A stretch of DNA of 8,378 bases from positions 1 to 8,378 of the forward strand of contig CAZUMH010000120.1 of NCBI GenBank assembly GCA_964621645.1, read 5' to 3'. The notes beneath the pieces are model-generated. The model made no database searches. It saw only the letters and a list, made by a program, of their open reading frames with translations, and was not told the DNA's origin. Positions 1 to 6,067 of this stretch are shown here, one piece after another. Numbering within the stretch: position 1 is the stretch's first letter; each line of letters starts with the position of its first letter. A program made the translations under genes and the position numbers. The stretch is from CAZUMH01 sp964621645. GTDB lineage: Bacteria; Zhuqueibacterota; QNDG01; JAGLOF01.

Positions 1-335
1 GCCATCAGGGATCGCCGCAGCAGGGGAAAAAGGTAGCCGTAATATTCTCTATAGGCTTCACTGAATCCGGGCCATGATTTTCGCTCTGCTTCAATCTCCT
101 CCAGGCCAGATTCTTCCTTCTCCTCTTCATCATCGCGTTCTATCCTCTCCCGCCAGGGTATCTGCTGCCCTCTCAGGACCAGTACATAAATCAAACAAGA
201 GACCAAGAGAAAAATAGTCGCCTGCACCAGGAATCCGCCAAAACCTTTAAATGGAATGAACATCCCCACTCCAACCACCACTGCCAGAGCGACGAATAAA
301 ATAAGTCTGGATATGTTTCCGCGTTGCTCCAGCAC
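1..335 (-). CDS. Two-helix membrane protein of unknown function (partial, 3' end outside window)
   Basis: This reading frame opens with GTG at 333-335 and stays open to the left edge, giving 111 codons. The start is well supported. An in-frame TAG lies four codons upstream, and a strong GGAGGT Shine-Dalgarno at 339-344 sits three bases before the GTG. A promoter-like pair lies 30-60 bases upstream. Visible in the protein are a short basic N-terminus, hydrophobic helices at about residues 10-28 and 34-54, then a very charged, mostly acidic stretch (about 66-85), and an aromatic-rich segment beginning a soluble part (about 88-111). The topology would be two membrane helices with a short hairpin and a cytoplasmic C-terminal domain, most of which is missing here. 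The family cannot be named from this fragment. It probably forms its own transcription unit, separate from the HtrA-like gene upstream. Confidence 0.72.
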   Translation of the reverse strand, partial: MLEQRGNISRLILFVALAVVVGVGMFIPFKGFGGFLVQATIFLLVSCLIYVLVLRGQQIPWRERIERDDEEEKEESGLEEIEAERKSWPGFSEAYREYYGYLFPLLRRSLM

Positions 336-338
336 TTG

Positions 339-344
339 ACCTCC
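339..344 (-). promoter_or_regulatory. Ribosome binding site deciding the GTG start at 335
   Basis: A GGAGGT motif on the minus strand lies three bases before GTG (333-335). The next codons read into a signal-anchor-like sequence, and the frame is closed by TAG just upstream. This site is the main reason for choosing a non-ATG start here. The spacing is on the short side. Confidence 0.65.
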
Positions 345-365
345 ATTCTAGGAAAATGACAGCCA

Positions 366-394
366 AATGTAACAGTTATTAATGTTAATGTCAA
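366..394 (-). promoter_or_regulatory. Sigma70-type promoter for the left-edge membrane protein gene
   Basis: On the minus strand a perfect TTGACA (389-394) is followed, after a 17-base spacer, by TACATT (366-371), which matches four of six bases of the TATAAT consensus. Transcription would begin near 359, leaving a leader of roughly 25 bases that holds the GGAGGT ribosome binding site and the GTG start. Placement and spacing are ideal. The host's own promoter consensus is unknown, so this is a pattern match only. Confidence 0.6.
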
Positions 395-501
395 CCGAAA
401 TCACCCTGCTTCGAACGTCAAGCCATCGTCGCAGCTGATCTGAAAAATGACAATTAGGAATTTAAATAGAGAATATTATTCAGGATTGATAAAAAGCGAG
501 T

Positions 502-1476
502 TTATCTTTTTTCTTCGACCGTTACCAGGTGAGTGATCTCCATCGATCCCTTTTTCAGGGTAAATACGACTTTTGTTCCAGGGATAACCTTTCTTACAGT
601 CAAACGCAGTTCATTGAGGTTGTAAAATTGTTGTCCTTCAAAGGCAGTAATCGTATCGCCCACACATATTCCAGCCTTTTGGGCCGGACCTCCCTTGGTC
701 AGTTCATGGACAACGATCCAGTGGGTGCCCGGCAGATCATCAGCCGTTATCCCAACCCAGCCCCTGTTCTCATTGAGATACCGGACCATCTCATCAAGAT
801 CCCCGCTGAAGCTTTCAACCGGCATGGCCACACCGATACCGCCCTTGATGGAGTGGTTCCGGTTTGATCCCAAAATCCTTCCCATAACAACGGCAACCAG
901 TCTCCCTTCTTCATCGAAAATCGGGCTTCCGCAGTTCCCTGGAGGGATAAAAGCCTGTAATTTTAACAATCCCTGCTGATCTCTTTCTTTCAGCGAAGCC
1001 AAAGTCATTGACGGAAAGATTCCCAGGGAGTTTCCGATAATGGTGAGGATTGAATAAGAATTCAATTCTTCACTGTTCCCCACCAATACTGGTTTGTATT
1101 CACTTCCAGCTATTTTTACCAGGGCCATGCCGTTTACAGGATTGCTGTATATTACTTCCGCAGGCCGTTTACTGCCGTCTTCCAGTCTTACAAAAATCTT
1201 GGAACAGTTCTCGACGACTTTCAATCTTGTCGCAATGTAGCCGTTGGGATGGTAAATAAAACCGCTTCCGATTTTCTTTGCATAGGATCCGTCCGTTGTT
1301 ACATATCCTGTGATAGTAACAACAGACTTACGAATCCAGGAAGGTATATGATCAGTATGGCCTTTGGGTATGATATCGGCCTGCCCTCTTTCTATTTGGG
1401 CAGCAGCCTGCATTGCCGTCATAACAATCAGCCATCCTGCCAGCAATAGAGATGTATTCTGTCGAGTGTATCTCAT
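502..1476 (-). CDS. HtrA/DegS-like trypsin-PDZ protein with all catalytic residues replaced (probable pseudoprotease)
   Basis: This 324-residue protein starts with an export signal (hydrophobic about 9-24, possible cleavage after the AAA at 24-26). A chymotrypsin-fold domain (about 45-225) and one C-terminal PDZ domain (about 236-322) follow, which is the DegS layout. The trypsin domain keeps HtrA landmarks: GSGFIYHPNGYI (70-81), a VVEN loop, an ALVKI strand (118-122) and a PGN-GxP oxyanion-loop motif (179-185). However, the expected His in the T-N-N-H-V-V region is Lys86, the expected Asp before the ALVKI strand is Gly116, and the nucleophile Ser in GNSGGP is Cys182 (GNCGSP). Classical serine protease activity is therefore unlikely. 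The ATG lies one base after the anti-sigma stop (TGA-G-ATG) with only a distant GAGG, which suggests translational coupling. By position it resembles DegS, MucD or mycobacterial HtrA in sigma-E-type loci. It could act in the periplasm as a peptide sensor or scaffold; that role is inferred. Confidence 0.87.
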   Translation of the reverse strand: MRYTRQNTSLLLAGWLIVMTAMQAAAQIERGQADIIPKGHTDHIPSWIRKSVVTITGYVTTDGSYAKKIGSGFIYHPNGYIATRLKVVENCSKIFVRLEDGSKRPAEVIYSNPVNGMALVKIAGSEYKPVLVGNSEELNSYSILTIIGNSLGIFPSMTLASLKERDQQGLLKLQAFIPPGNCGSPIFDEEGRLVAVVMGRILGSNRNHSIKGGIGVAMPVESFSGDLDEMVRYLNENRGWVGITADDLPGTHWIVVHELTKGGPAQKAGICVGDTITAFEGQQFYNLNELRLTVRKVIPGTKVVFTLKKGSMEITHLVTVEEKR

Positions 1477-1477
1477 C

Positions 1478-2038
1478 TCAGAAACTGACTTGCCTCAGGT
1501 GGGATCTAAATCTGGATAATTCATCTTGCTGCATACTATCGGCAGCAATTCCCCGTTTACTTTTATCGGAATCGTCACGAGACAGTGATATACTTCCCGG
1601 ATCATCTTCGATCACATAGTAAACTTCCTGGGGACCTTCATTCTCATCAAACGCTACTTCGGTCTGGTTTCCGGAAATGATGTCTTTTAACGATACCGGG
1701 CGAGTACTCAAATACCATACTCCGCTGACAAGCAAAAGAAAAGCGAGACCGGTTGCAGGGAGAGCCGCCCACCGCGGGAATATGGGAGTTAATGTCAATC
1801 GAGGGGAATGTGTTTTTTCCCAACGGAGACGCTCATGCAGCAAAATGTTGAAATTTGGCCTCACCGTAATCGACGGCATCATCTTGAGGTGCTGCCTCAA
1901 CTGCTTTAAGCGTCCATAGGCCTCTGCGCAATCACTGCAAACGGACAGATGTTCTTTAAGCTCGGCTTCCTGGATACGGTCCAAATCACCGTCTACAGAT
2001 CGACAAATATCCCCCCAGTACCTTTTGCAGGGTGTCAT
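1478..2038 (-). CDS. Zinc-finger (ZAS) transmembrane anti-sigma factor
   Basis: The N-terminal domain carries the anti-sigma zinc-binding motif H-x3-C-x2-C (His30, Cys34, Cys37), with Cys4 (or Cys12) as probable fourth ligand. A linker leads to one membrane helix at about 90-111. The remaining 75 or so residues would be periplasmic and are strongly acidic (clusters at about 130-134, 144-146 and 155-158). This is the standard layout of a membrane anti-sigma that holds its ECF sigma factor at the inner face of the membrane. The ATG overlaps the sigma factor stop (ATGA) and is preceded by a strong GGAGGAG site, so the pair is translated together. The C-terminus ends in a hydrophobic V-S-F, which could be read by a PDZ domain such as that of the neighbouring HtrA-like protein; this is speculative. 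No RseB-like gene is seen here. Confidence 0.9.
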   Translation of the reverse strand: MTPCKRYWGDICRSVDGDLDRIQEAELKEHLSVCSDCAEAYGRLKQLRQHLKMMPSITVRPNFNILLHERLRWEKTHSPRLTLTPIFPRWAALPATGLAFLLLVSGVWYLSTRPVSLKDIISGNQTEVAFDENEGPQEVYYVIEDDPGSISLSRDDSDKSKRGIAADSMQQDELSRFRSHLRQVSF

Positions 2039-2655
2039 GCTTCTCCTCCATCCTCTTTACTTAAGATTCCTTTCAGACGGTTTTGTAACCGCAGTCTCCC
2101 CCGATTAGCCCGCGATTTAACCGTCCCGATTGGAATGTGTAACATCTTACTTATTTCTTCGTAAGAAAACTCCTTTAAATCACGTAAAACAATCACTTCC
2201 TGAAACTTCACAGGCAACTTCATTATTTCTTCCCGGATTTTATGGCCTTTTATCGACTCTTCCAGTACCTTGTCAGGTGTGTTGCCTGTATCCGGTATAT
2301 CGTAGTCCTTCTCATCGAATCCCATCTCGCTCAACGAAAACATTCGTCGTCGTTTACGCCTGCGCAGCTCTGTTTTCGCGAGATTTCCCGCTATCGTATA
2401 AATCCAGGTACTGAATTTCGCTATATCCCGATAGCGATGCTTATTTCTATAAACACGAAGGAACGTCTCTTGAACCACATCTTCAGAATCGATTCTGCTG
2501 CCTAAAAAGTTATAAACAAAATTGATCAACTGATTCTTATATCGCTGCACGATAACTTCGAAGGCATATACATCCCCATTCTGAAAATCAGCGATCAGCT
2601 CCTCGTCGGAGATCTCGCTCAAGTCCTTCCGTGTTGTCTTCGATTTATCTAACAA
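2035..2655 (-). CDS. ECF-family RNA polymerase sigma factor (RpoE/SigW type)
   Basis: The 206-residue protein has the two ECF domains. Sigma region 2 (about 30-105) includes the acidic EDVVQETFLRVY motif (58-69), the KFSTWIYTIAGN promoter-melting segment (80-91) and a basic RRRKRRR run. Sigma region 4 (about 138-196) includes the helix-turn-helix with YEEISKMLHIPIGTVKSR (165-182). It would direct RNA polymerase to a stress regulon when released by the anti-sigma encoded next door. The start is TTG (2653-2655). An in-frame TGA sits just upstream, and an AAGGTG ribosome binding site lies at 2660-2665. The gene follows holA by 32 bases and overlaps the anti-sigma by four. The trigger is unknown. 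By its neighbours, envelope stress is the likely signal. I found no clear ECF-type autoregulatory promoter ahead of it. Confidence 0.95.
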   Translation of the reverse strand: MLDKSKTTRKDLSEISDEELIADFQNGDVYAFEVIVQRYKNQLINFVYNFLGSRIDSEDVVQETFLRVYRNKHRYRDIAKFSTWIYTIAGNLAKTELRRRKRRRMFSLSEMGFDEKDYDIPDTGNTPDKVLEESIKGHKIREEIMKLPVKFQEVIVLRDLKEFSYEEISKMLHIPIGTVKSRANRGRLRLQNRLKGILSKEDGGEA

Positions 2656-2659
2656 ATAT

Positions 2660-2665
2660 CACCTT
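2660..2665 (-). promoter_or_regulatory. Ribosome binding site deciding the TTG start of the sigma factor
   Basis: AAGGTG on the minus strand precedes TTG (2653-2655) by four bases. A TGA in the same frame at 2659-2661 overlaps this site, so no earlier start is possible. The next methionine is deep inside region 2, so TTG is the only start that keeps an intact sigma region 2. Confidence 0.7.
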
Positions 2666-2687
2666 GAAAAGTTCCGTGATTTCTCGT

Positions 2688-3725
2688 TTATACCAGGAAA
2701 ACACCCAATTCATTTTTCGGTCTCAGTCCGGCAGTTAACTCATGAATAAGAACGGTCAGCAAGAGCTGAGGCTGCAGGAAGCCGCTCTTCAGCATAAGAT
2801 CTGCCTCTAAAAGAACGCGTATAATCCGCCGCAGTTCCGGAATTTTAAAATGCTCTGCCTGTTCCAGGTAGATTCGGGCGAAAAAACCGGTTAAATGAAA
2901 TGCAGTTGCAATATTGCCGCCTGGGTTAGCTCGGCGATAAAGCTGGATCCGCAGCAGCAGAAACATTCTTTTCTGCAGCTGAATGATCAATCCGGCAGCG
3001 GATTGTCCGTTTTCCAAAAGATTAGCCAAGATTCTCTGCGCTTGGCCTCGGTCTTTCCTGCCCACTGAATCAGTAAGATTCCAAATCGTAAAAGTCCGTG
3101 AATCTCCACCCAAGACAAGAGCGTCTTCCTTATCCAATCGTTCCTTGCCCCAGGAATAAGTGATGATCTTCTCTGCTTCATTATGAAGAGACCACAGATC
3201 TGTACCGTTCTTTTCAATAAGGGATGCAATGAACCCCGGCGTTACTGATATCTTTCTCTCGCTGAAAAAACGCTGCAGCCAGGCTTCAGCATGGTTTTCA
3301 TAAAGAGGACGCGCCTCGTAAACGACGCTGTTTTTATTCAAGGTCGAATAGAACTTCTGTCGCATATCTGCTTTCCCGGACGTACAGATCAGCACACAAA
3401 AGTCACTGGGAGACTGCACGTAGGAGGCAATCATATCCTTTCCTTTCTGGGAAAGTCTCTGGACGTCCTCTATCAGCACGAGCCGCTTATCCGTCATCAT
3501 AGGAAAGGATGAAGCCGTATTAATAATCTGCGCCGGATCAGCTTCGTCACCATAAAAATGATCAAAATTAAAATCTTTTATATTTTCATCTACAACTACA
3601 GTTTTTATTTTGTTAATCAGGTCTTCAATGAGGTATGACTCCCCGCCATGGAAAAAATAGACGGATCGAATGTCACCCTTGGCGATTGCCGCACACAAAT
3701 GAGAATATTTTACCTTGTCAGACAT
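2688..3725 (-). CDS. holA: DNA polymerase III subunit delta (clamp loader)
   Basis: This 345-residue protein matches the size (about 330-350) and layout of HolA, the clamp-loader wrench that opens the beta sliding clamp during replication. The N-terminal part has the typical opening VYFFHGGESYLIED (22-35), equivalent to the Y-L-L-x-G-E-E-x-x-L pattern in which the AAA+ fold has lost its P-loop. It continues with the F-P-M-M-T-D-K-R-L-V-L-I segment (74-85). The middle carries the helical lid region with NGTDLWSLHNEAEKII (173-188). The C-terminal collar domain (about 210-335) is all helical, with QSAAGLIIQLQKR (236-248). The start is ATG with only a weak upstream purine tract. It lies 37 bases after uppP and 32 bases before the sigma gene, so it is probably an operon passenger. 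Sequence divergence is normal for this family. Confidence 0.92.
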   Translation of the reverse strand: MSDKVKYSHLCAAIAKGDIRSVYFFHGGESYLIEDLINKIKTVVVDENIKDFNFDHFYGDEADPAQIINTASSFPMMTDKRLVLIEDVQRLSQKGKDMIASYVQSPSDFCVLICTSGKADMRQKFYSTLNKNSVVYEARPLYENHAEAWLQRFFSERKISVTPGFIASLIEKNGTDLWSLHNEAEKIITYSWGKERLDKEDALVLGGDSRTFTIWNLTDSVGRKDRGQAQRILANLLENGQSAAGLIIQLQKRMFLLLRIQLYRRANPGGNIATAFHLTGFFARIYLEQAEHFKIPELRRIIRVLLEADLMLKSGFLQPQLLLTVLIHELTAGLRPKNELGVFLV

Positions 3726-3762
3726 GTTCTTATTGTATATGGATGAAAATACCTATGATCAC

Positions 3763-4569
3763 TTACCAGAAAAATATCCCGCTGCAAACGGCCGCTAAAG
3801 CGGTATAGAGAGAAAAAAACCAAAATTTCCTTTTATAGATAAGAATTGTCAGGAGCCTTAAAAAGAAATAACTGAACACAGCGGAGACAAGCAGGCTGCC
3901 GGATAATACAAGCCAATGATCCGCTAAAAAGGTACTGTTACCGGCCTCTGGCAATTCTATCAAAAATCCGCCGATTATAGCTGGAATTGCCAGAGCAAAG
4001 GAATAGAAAACCGCCTCATCTCTTTGAATCCCCATGATCAGGAGAAGTGCGATAGTGGCTCCGGAGCGTGAAACGCCCGGCAAGATGGCCAATCCCTGAA
4101 AAACTCCAACCAGCAACGCTGCTGTCCAGGTGAGATTACGATGGGCCCCACGCTTTTTTCTCTCTGTTATATGTACTAAAAGCAGCAGCAAACTTGTGAA
4201 AACGAACGTAACCGGTAAAATCCCTGGTTCATGGAAACTGGTTTCAAAATTCTTCCTCAATAGTATGAAGATAAAGCCTGTAACACCCGTCGAGAATATC
4301 AGATACAGTATCAGCCTGGCTTCAGCAGCCGGTCGCGTGTTCGCCCTGATCTCTTGAGTGGCACCGCGCACCAATCGCATCAGTCTGTGACGGAAAAAGA
4401 AGATTATCGCAACAAGACTGCCCAGATGCACTGTAATATCAACAAGAATTGGAACTTCAGTAAAATGAATAATTCCCTTCAAGAGCAGAAGATGACCGGA
4501 CGATGATACCGGGAGAAATTCCGTAAGTGCTTGCACAAAGGCGATCAGGAAATAATAATAATTGGGCAT
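3763..4569 (-). CDS. uppP: Undecaprenyl-diphosphate phosphatase (UppP/BacA family)
   Basis: UppP dephosphorylates undecaprenyl pyrophosphate to recycle the lipid carrier for peptidoglycan and other envelope polymers; it also confers bacitracin tolerance. The 268-residue length is normal. Both signature motifs are intact. One is the (E/Q)xxxE segment with Gln13 and Glu17, leading into FLPVSSSGHL (18-27, His26). The other is PGVSRSGAT (164-172) with the catalytic Arg168. Hydrophobic segments run through the protein, consistent with the multi-pass re-entrant fold, with a charged cytoplasmic stretch at about 61-84 and another near 136-144. The ATG is preceded by GGAG seven bases away. It is the first gene after a promoter-like site at 4622-4650 and heads the uppP-holA-sigma-anti-sigma-HtrA-like run. 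This would tie lipid-carrier supply to an envelope sigma factor in one transcript. Confidence 0.96.
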   Translation of the reverse strand: MPNYYYFLIAFVQALTEFLPVSSSGHLLLLKGIIHFTEVPILVDITVHLGSLVAIIFFFRHRLMRLVRGATQEIRANTRPAAEARLILYLIFSTGVTGFIFILLRKNFETSFHEPGILPVTFVFTSLLLLLVHITERKKRGAHRNLTWTAALLVGVFQGLAILPGVSRSGATIALLLIMGIQRDEAVFYSFALAIPAIIGGFLIELPEAGNSTFLADHWLVLSGSLLVSAVFSYFFLRLLTILIYKRKFWFFSLYTALAAVCSGIFFW

Positions 4570-4621
4570 TGAAGCACTCCAGCATCAGCAAATAAAAGAG
4601 CAGCGAATCGAATAAGTTTTT

Positions 4622-4650
4622 AATATAGGCTCTCCCCGTTGTAGAAGCAA
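4622..4650 (-). promoter_or_regulatory. Putative promoter of the uppP-holA-sigma operon
   Basis: On the minus strand TTGCTT (4645-4650; the TTG half matches consensus) is separated by exactly 17 bases from TATATT (4622-4627; five of six to TATAAT). Initiation near 4615 would give a leader of about 45 bases before the uppP ribosome binding site. The -35 element begins one base after the U-tract of the upstream terminator, so the terminator and promoter are packed back to back. No GGAAC-type ECF motif is seen in this gap. Confidence 0.5.
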
Positions 4651-4651
4651 G

Positions 4652-4684
4652 AAAAAAAGCTCCGGGTATTTAAACCCGGAGCTT
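4652..4684 (-). terminator. Rho-independent terminator after the beta-barrel gene pair
   Basis: A perfect 11-bp inverted repeat (arms 4657-4667 and 4674-4684, AAGCTCCGGGT) closes a six-base loop (4668-4673). Read on the minus strand, it is followed by a run of T residues (seven, counting those at the stem foot). There is no T-run on the other side, so it works for leftward transcription only. It lies 25 bases past the stop of the second barrel gene and separates that unit from uppP. Confidence 0.93.
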
Positions 4685-4708
4685 AAAAATGTCGAATATC
4701 ATGAATAT

Positions 4709-5329
4709 TTAACTTATCGGTACTCTGACTCCGCCCTTGATGGTAATGAAGGTGACCTTGCCGTCGTTTCCCTCCATCTCGATGAAAGTATAATGATAAC
4801 GACCCTCAGCGAAAATGCTGAAGGAACTGAGAGCGAATTCAATACCAACGCCTCCATTCACCCCAAACCCTGTTTCAGCATCTCCTCCTGATATCGTCTG
4901 GCTCGCTCCCTGATAGGTCATGGTGATATCATCGGGTTTCAGGCTGTAGTATCCAGCGCCAGCGGTTACGTAAAATCCCATACCTCCGCCCGGAGGGGTC
5001 AGATACTGGAGGAAATTGCCGGTAAGTGCCCAGCCTTTGATGTTGCCGCCACTCACGTCTATTCCGAGACCTGCTCCGCCGAATTCATCCAGCAAGGCAT
5101 CTGAGTCAAGCTTAAAGTTCAGCATGTGGAAAGTTACCACCACGGCTGAATTCGGTCCCATACCCAATTTTGCCTCACCGCCGAATCCGATACCGCCGCC
5201 CCAGTAGTCCTTGAAATCACTTGGGCTCATGGGCATACAGTAAGAGCCGAAGCCACCAACTGTTACCTGCCCGAAAACGAATGAAGCGGGTAGCAGGCAG
5301 AGCAACAAGATAAAAGTGAATTTCTTCAT
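4709..5329 (-). CDS. Small outer-membrane beta-barrel protein (porin-family-like)
   Basis: The 206-residue protein begins with a clear Sec signal peptide: Lys-Lys, a hydrophobic core at about 5-17, and a likely cut near FVFG-Q (20/21). The mature part is glycine- and aromatic-rich with alternating hydrophobic residues, as in 8-stranded barrels of the OmpA-N/OmpW/OMP_b-brl type. Examples are the GGGIGFGGEAKLG strand (44-56), GFYVTAGAGYYSL, GFGVNGGVGIEFAL and FAEGRYHYTFIEM. The usual terminal Phe is absent; the chain ends in V-P-I-S after a last strand, IKGGVRV. The start has a GGGAGA ribosome binding site (5335-5340) and lies 18 bases after the stop of the other barrel gene, so they are co-transcribed. 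It ends just before a strong terminator. The substrate or role is not visible; it may be structural, a pore, or a surface antigen. Confidence 0.85.
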   Translation of the reverse strand: MKKFTFILLLCLLPASFVFGQVTVGGFGSYCMPMSPSDFKDYWGGGIGFGGEAKLGMGPNSAVVVTFHMLNFKLDSDALLDEFGGAGLGIDVSGGNIKGWALTGNFLQYLTPPGGGMGFYVTAGAGYYSLKPDDITMTYQGASQTISGGDAETGFGVNGGVGIEFALSSFSIFAEGRYHYTFIEMEGNDGKVTFITIKGGVRVPIS

Positions 5330-5347
5330 GATATTCTCCCGTTTTAG

Positions 5348-5929
5348 TTATTTGGAGAGGTTATAGATAGCACCGGCGAAGATGCCCCAGGTATCCCATC
5401 CTCCCAGCATGTAACGAAATTCTGCAAAGCCCGTGAGCTGTGGAGAAAGCTGATAATCCACGCCCCCGATAAGATGGATACACAGATCGGTATTACTGTC
5501 TGATAAACTCATGGGTGAGGTGGCGCTTGGCAGGGACTTCACGACCATATAGTGCTCATCAGCACTCACCTTGCTGAAACAAAAGCCAAGACCCGCAGCC
5601 GTATAGGGCCGCAACTGTGCGTTGGGATCCCCGAAGGAATATTTACCCAGGGCGGTTACGTAGAATGAGGAATAGCTGTATTCATAAGAATAATAAACAC
5701 TGGTTTCCTTCTGTCCCTTGGACCAGAAAAGAACATCCGCCATAAATCCAAACTTGGAGATCGAACCCAAATCGGCCCTGGCGCCGAACGCGATGGTCCC
5801 GTCGATATTTTCAGGGGAAACATACCCAATCATCGGTCCAATACCATTGAAGCCGATATTTGTCTGAGCCGTTGACAATCCGGCAAGTAAGAGGCAGAAA
5901 ATTCCGATAACTAACAATTTTTTACTCAT
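5348..5929 (-). CDS. Small outer-membrane beta-barrel protein (porin-family-like)
   Basis: This 193-residue protein has a textbook signal peptide (Lys3-Lys4, hydrophobic 5-19, probable cleavage after STA at 19-21). The mature protein shows alternating beta strands with aromatic girdles. Examples are AFGARADLGSISKFGFMADVLFW (about 47-69), the tyrosine-rich VYYSYEYSYSSFYVTALGKYSFG and LRPYTAAGLGFCFS. The pattern FAEFRYMLG leads to a final strand GIFAGAIYNLSK. Length and spacing fit an 8-stranded barrel of the OMP_b-brl/porin family superclan. It resembles its neighbour at 4709-5329 in plan (signal, GxGxG strands, a FAE-RY strand near the C-terminus), so the two may be old duplicates. Start support is strong: GGAGGA lies five bases before ATG. 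The last residue is Lys rather than the common Phe. Specific function is unknown. Confidence 0.86.
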   Translation of the reverse strand: MSKKLLVIGIFCLLLAGLSTAQTNIGFNGIGPMIGYVSPENIDGTIAFGARADLGSISKFGFMADVLFWSKGQKETSVYYSYEYSYSSFYVTALGKYSFGDPNAQLRPYTAAGLGFCFSKVSADEHYMVVKSLPSATSPMSLSDSNTDLCIHLIGGVDYQLSPQLTGFAEFRYMLGGWDTWGIFAGAIYNLSK

Positions 5930-5964
5930 GGGTTTCCTCCTTAATGGTTATTGTTGTGGAACTA

Positions 5965-5970
5965 AATATA
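5965..5970 (-). promoter_or_regulatory. Possible -10 element of the beta-barrel operon
   Basis: The 138-base gap between pgeF and the first barrel gene is AT-rich and non-coding. It contains TATATT (five of six to TATAAT) about 35 bases before the barrel ATG. No good TTGACA-like -35 is found 16-18 bases upstream. The element could therefore need an activator or another sigma factor, or be chance. No terminator hairpin for pgeF and no riboswitch-like structure is evident in the gap. Confidence 0.28.
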
Positions 5971-6067
5971 CAGTCCTGCGTTTCTTTCTAGTCCCGGGTT
6001 TCTTGTTGATTGGTTATTAATTGAGATGGAAAGTCTGCGGATAAGATTGCAAAATTTTATCTAAATG

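Noticed and set aside
191..394. 67-codon minus-strand frame rich in Trp and Cys
   Set aside because: It begins at the TTG of the -35 box, has odd composition (many Trp, Cys and His), and overlaps the better supported GTG frame at 335, which has a strong ribosome binding site and membrane helices.
395..501. Terminator after the HtrA-like gene
   Set aside because: The gap is AT-rich but contains no GC-rich hairpin followed by a T-run on the minus strand; only three- or four-base stems could be drawn.
529..867. 112-codon plus-strand frame opposite the PDZ region
   Set aside because: It lies wholly inside the HtrA-like gene, lacks a ribosome binding site and shows no family features.
2644..2675. 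GGAACTT just upstream of the sigma gene, matching a sigma-E -35 element (autoregulation)
   Set aside because: No TCTGA/TCAAA-like -10 is found 15-17 bases downstream, and transcription would start inside the coding region, past the ribosome binding site and TTG start.
5930..6067. Riboswitch or small RNA in the gap before the barrel genes
   Set aside because: No extended stems or conserved riboswitch-like core is visible; only short inverted repeats such as CCCGGG occur.
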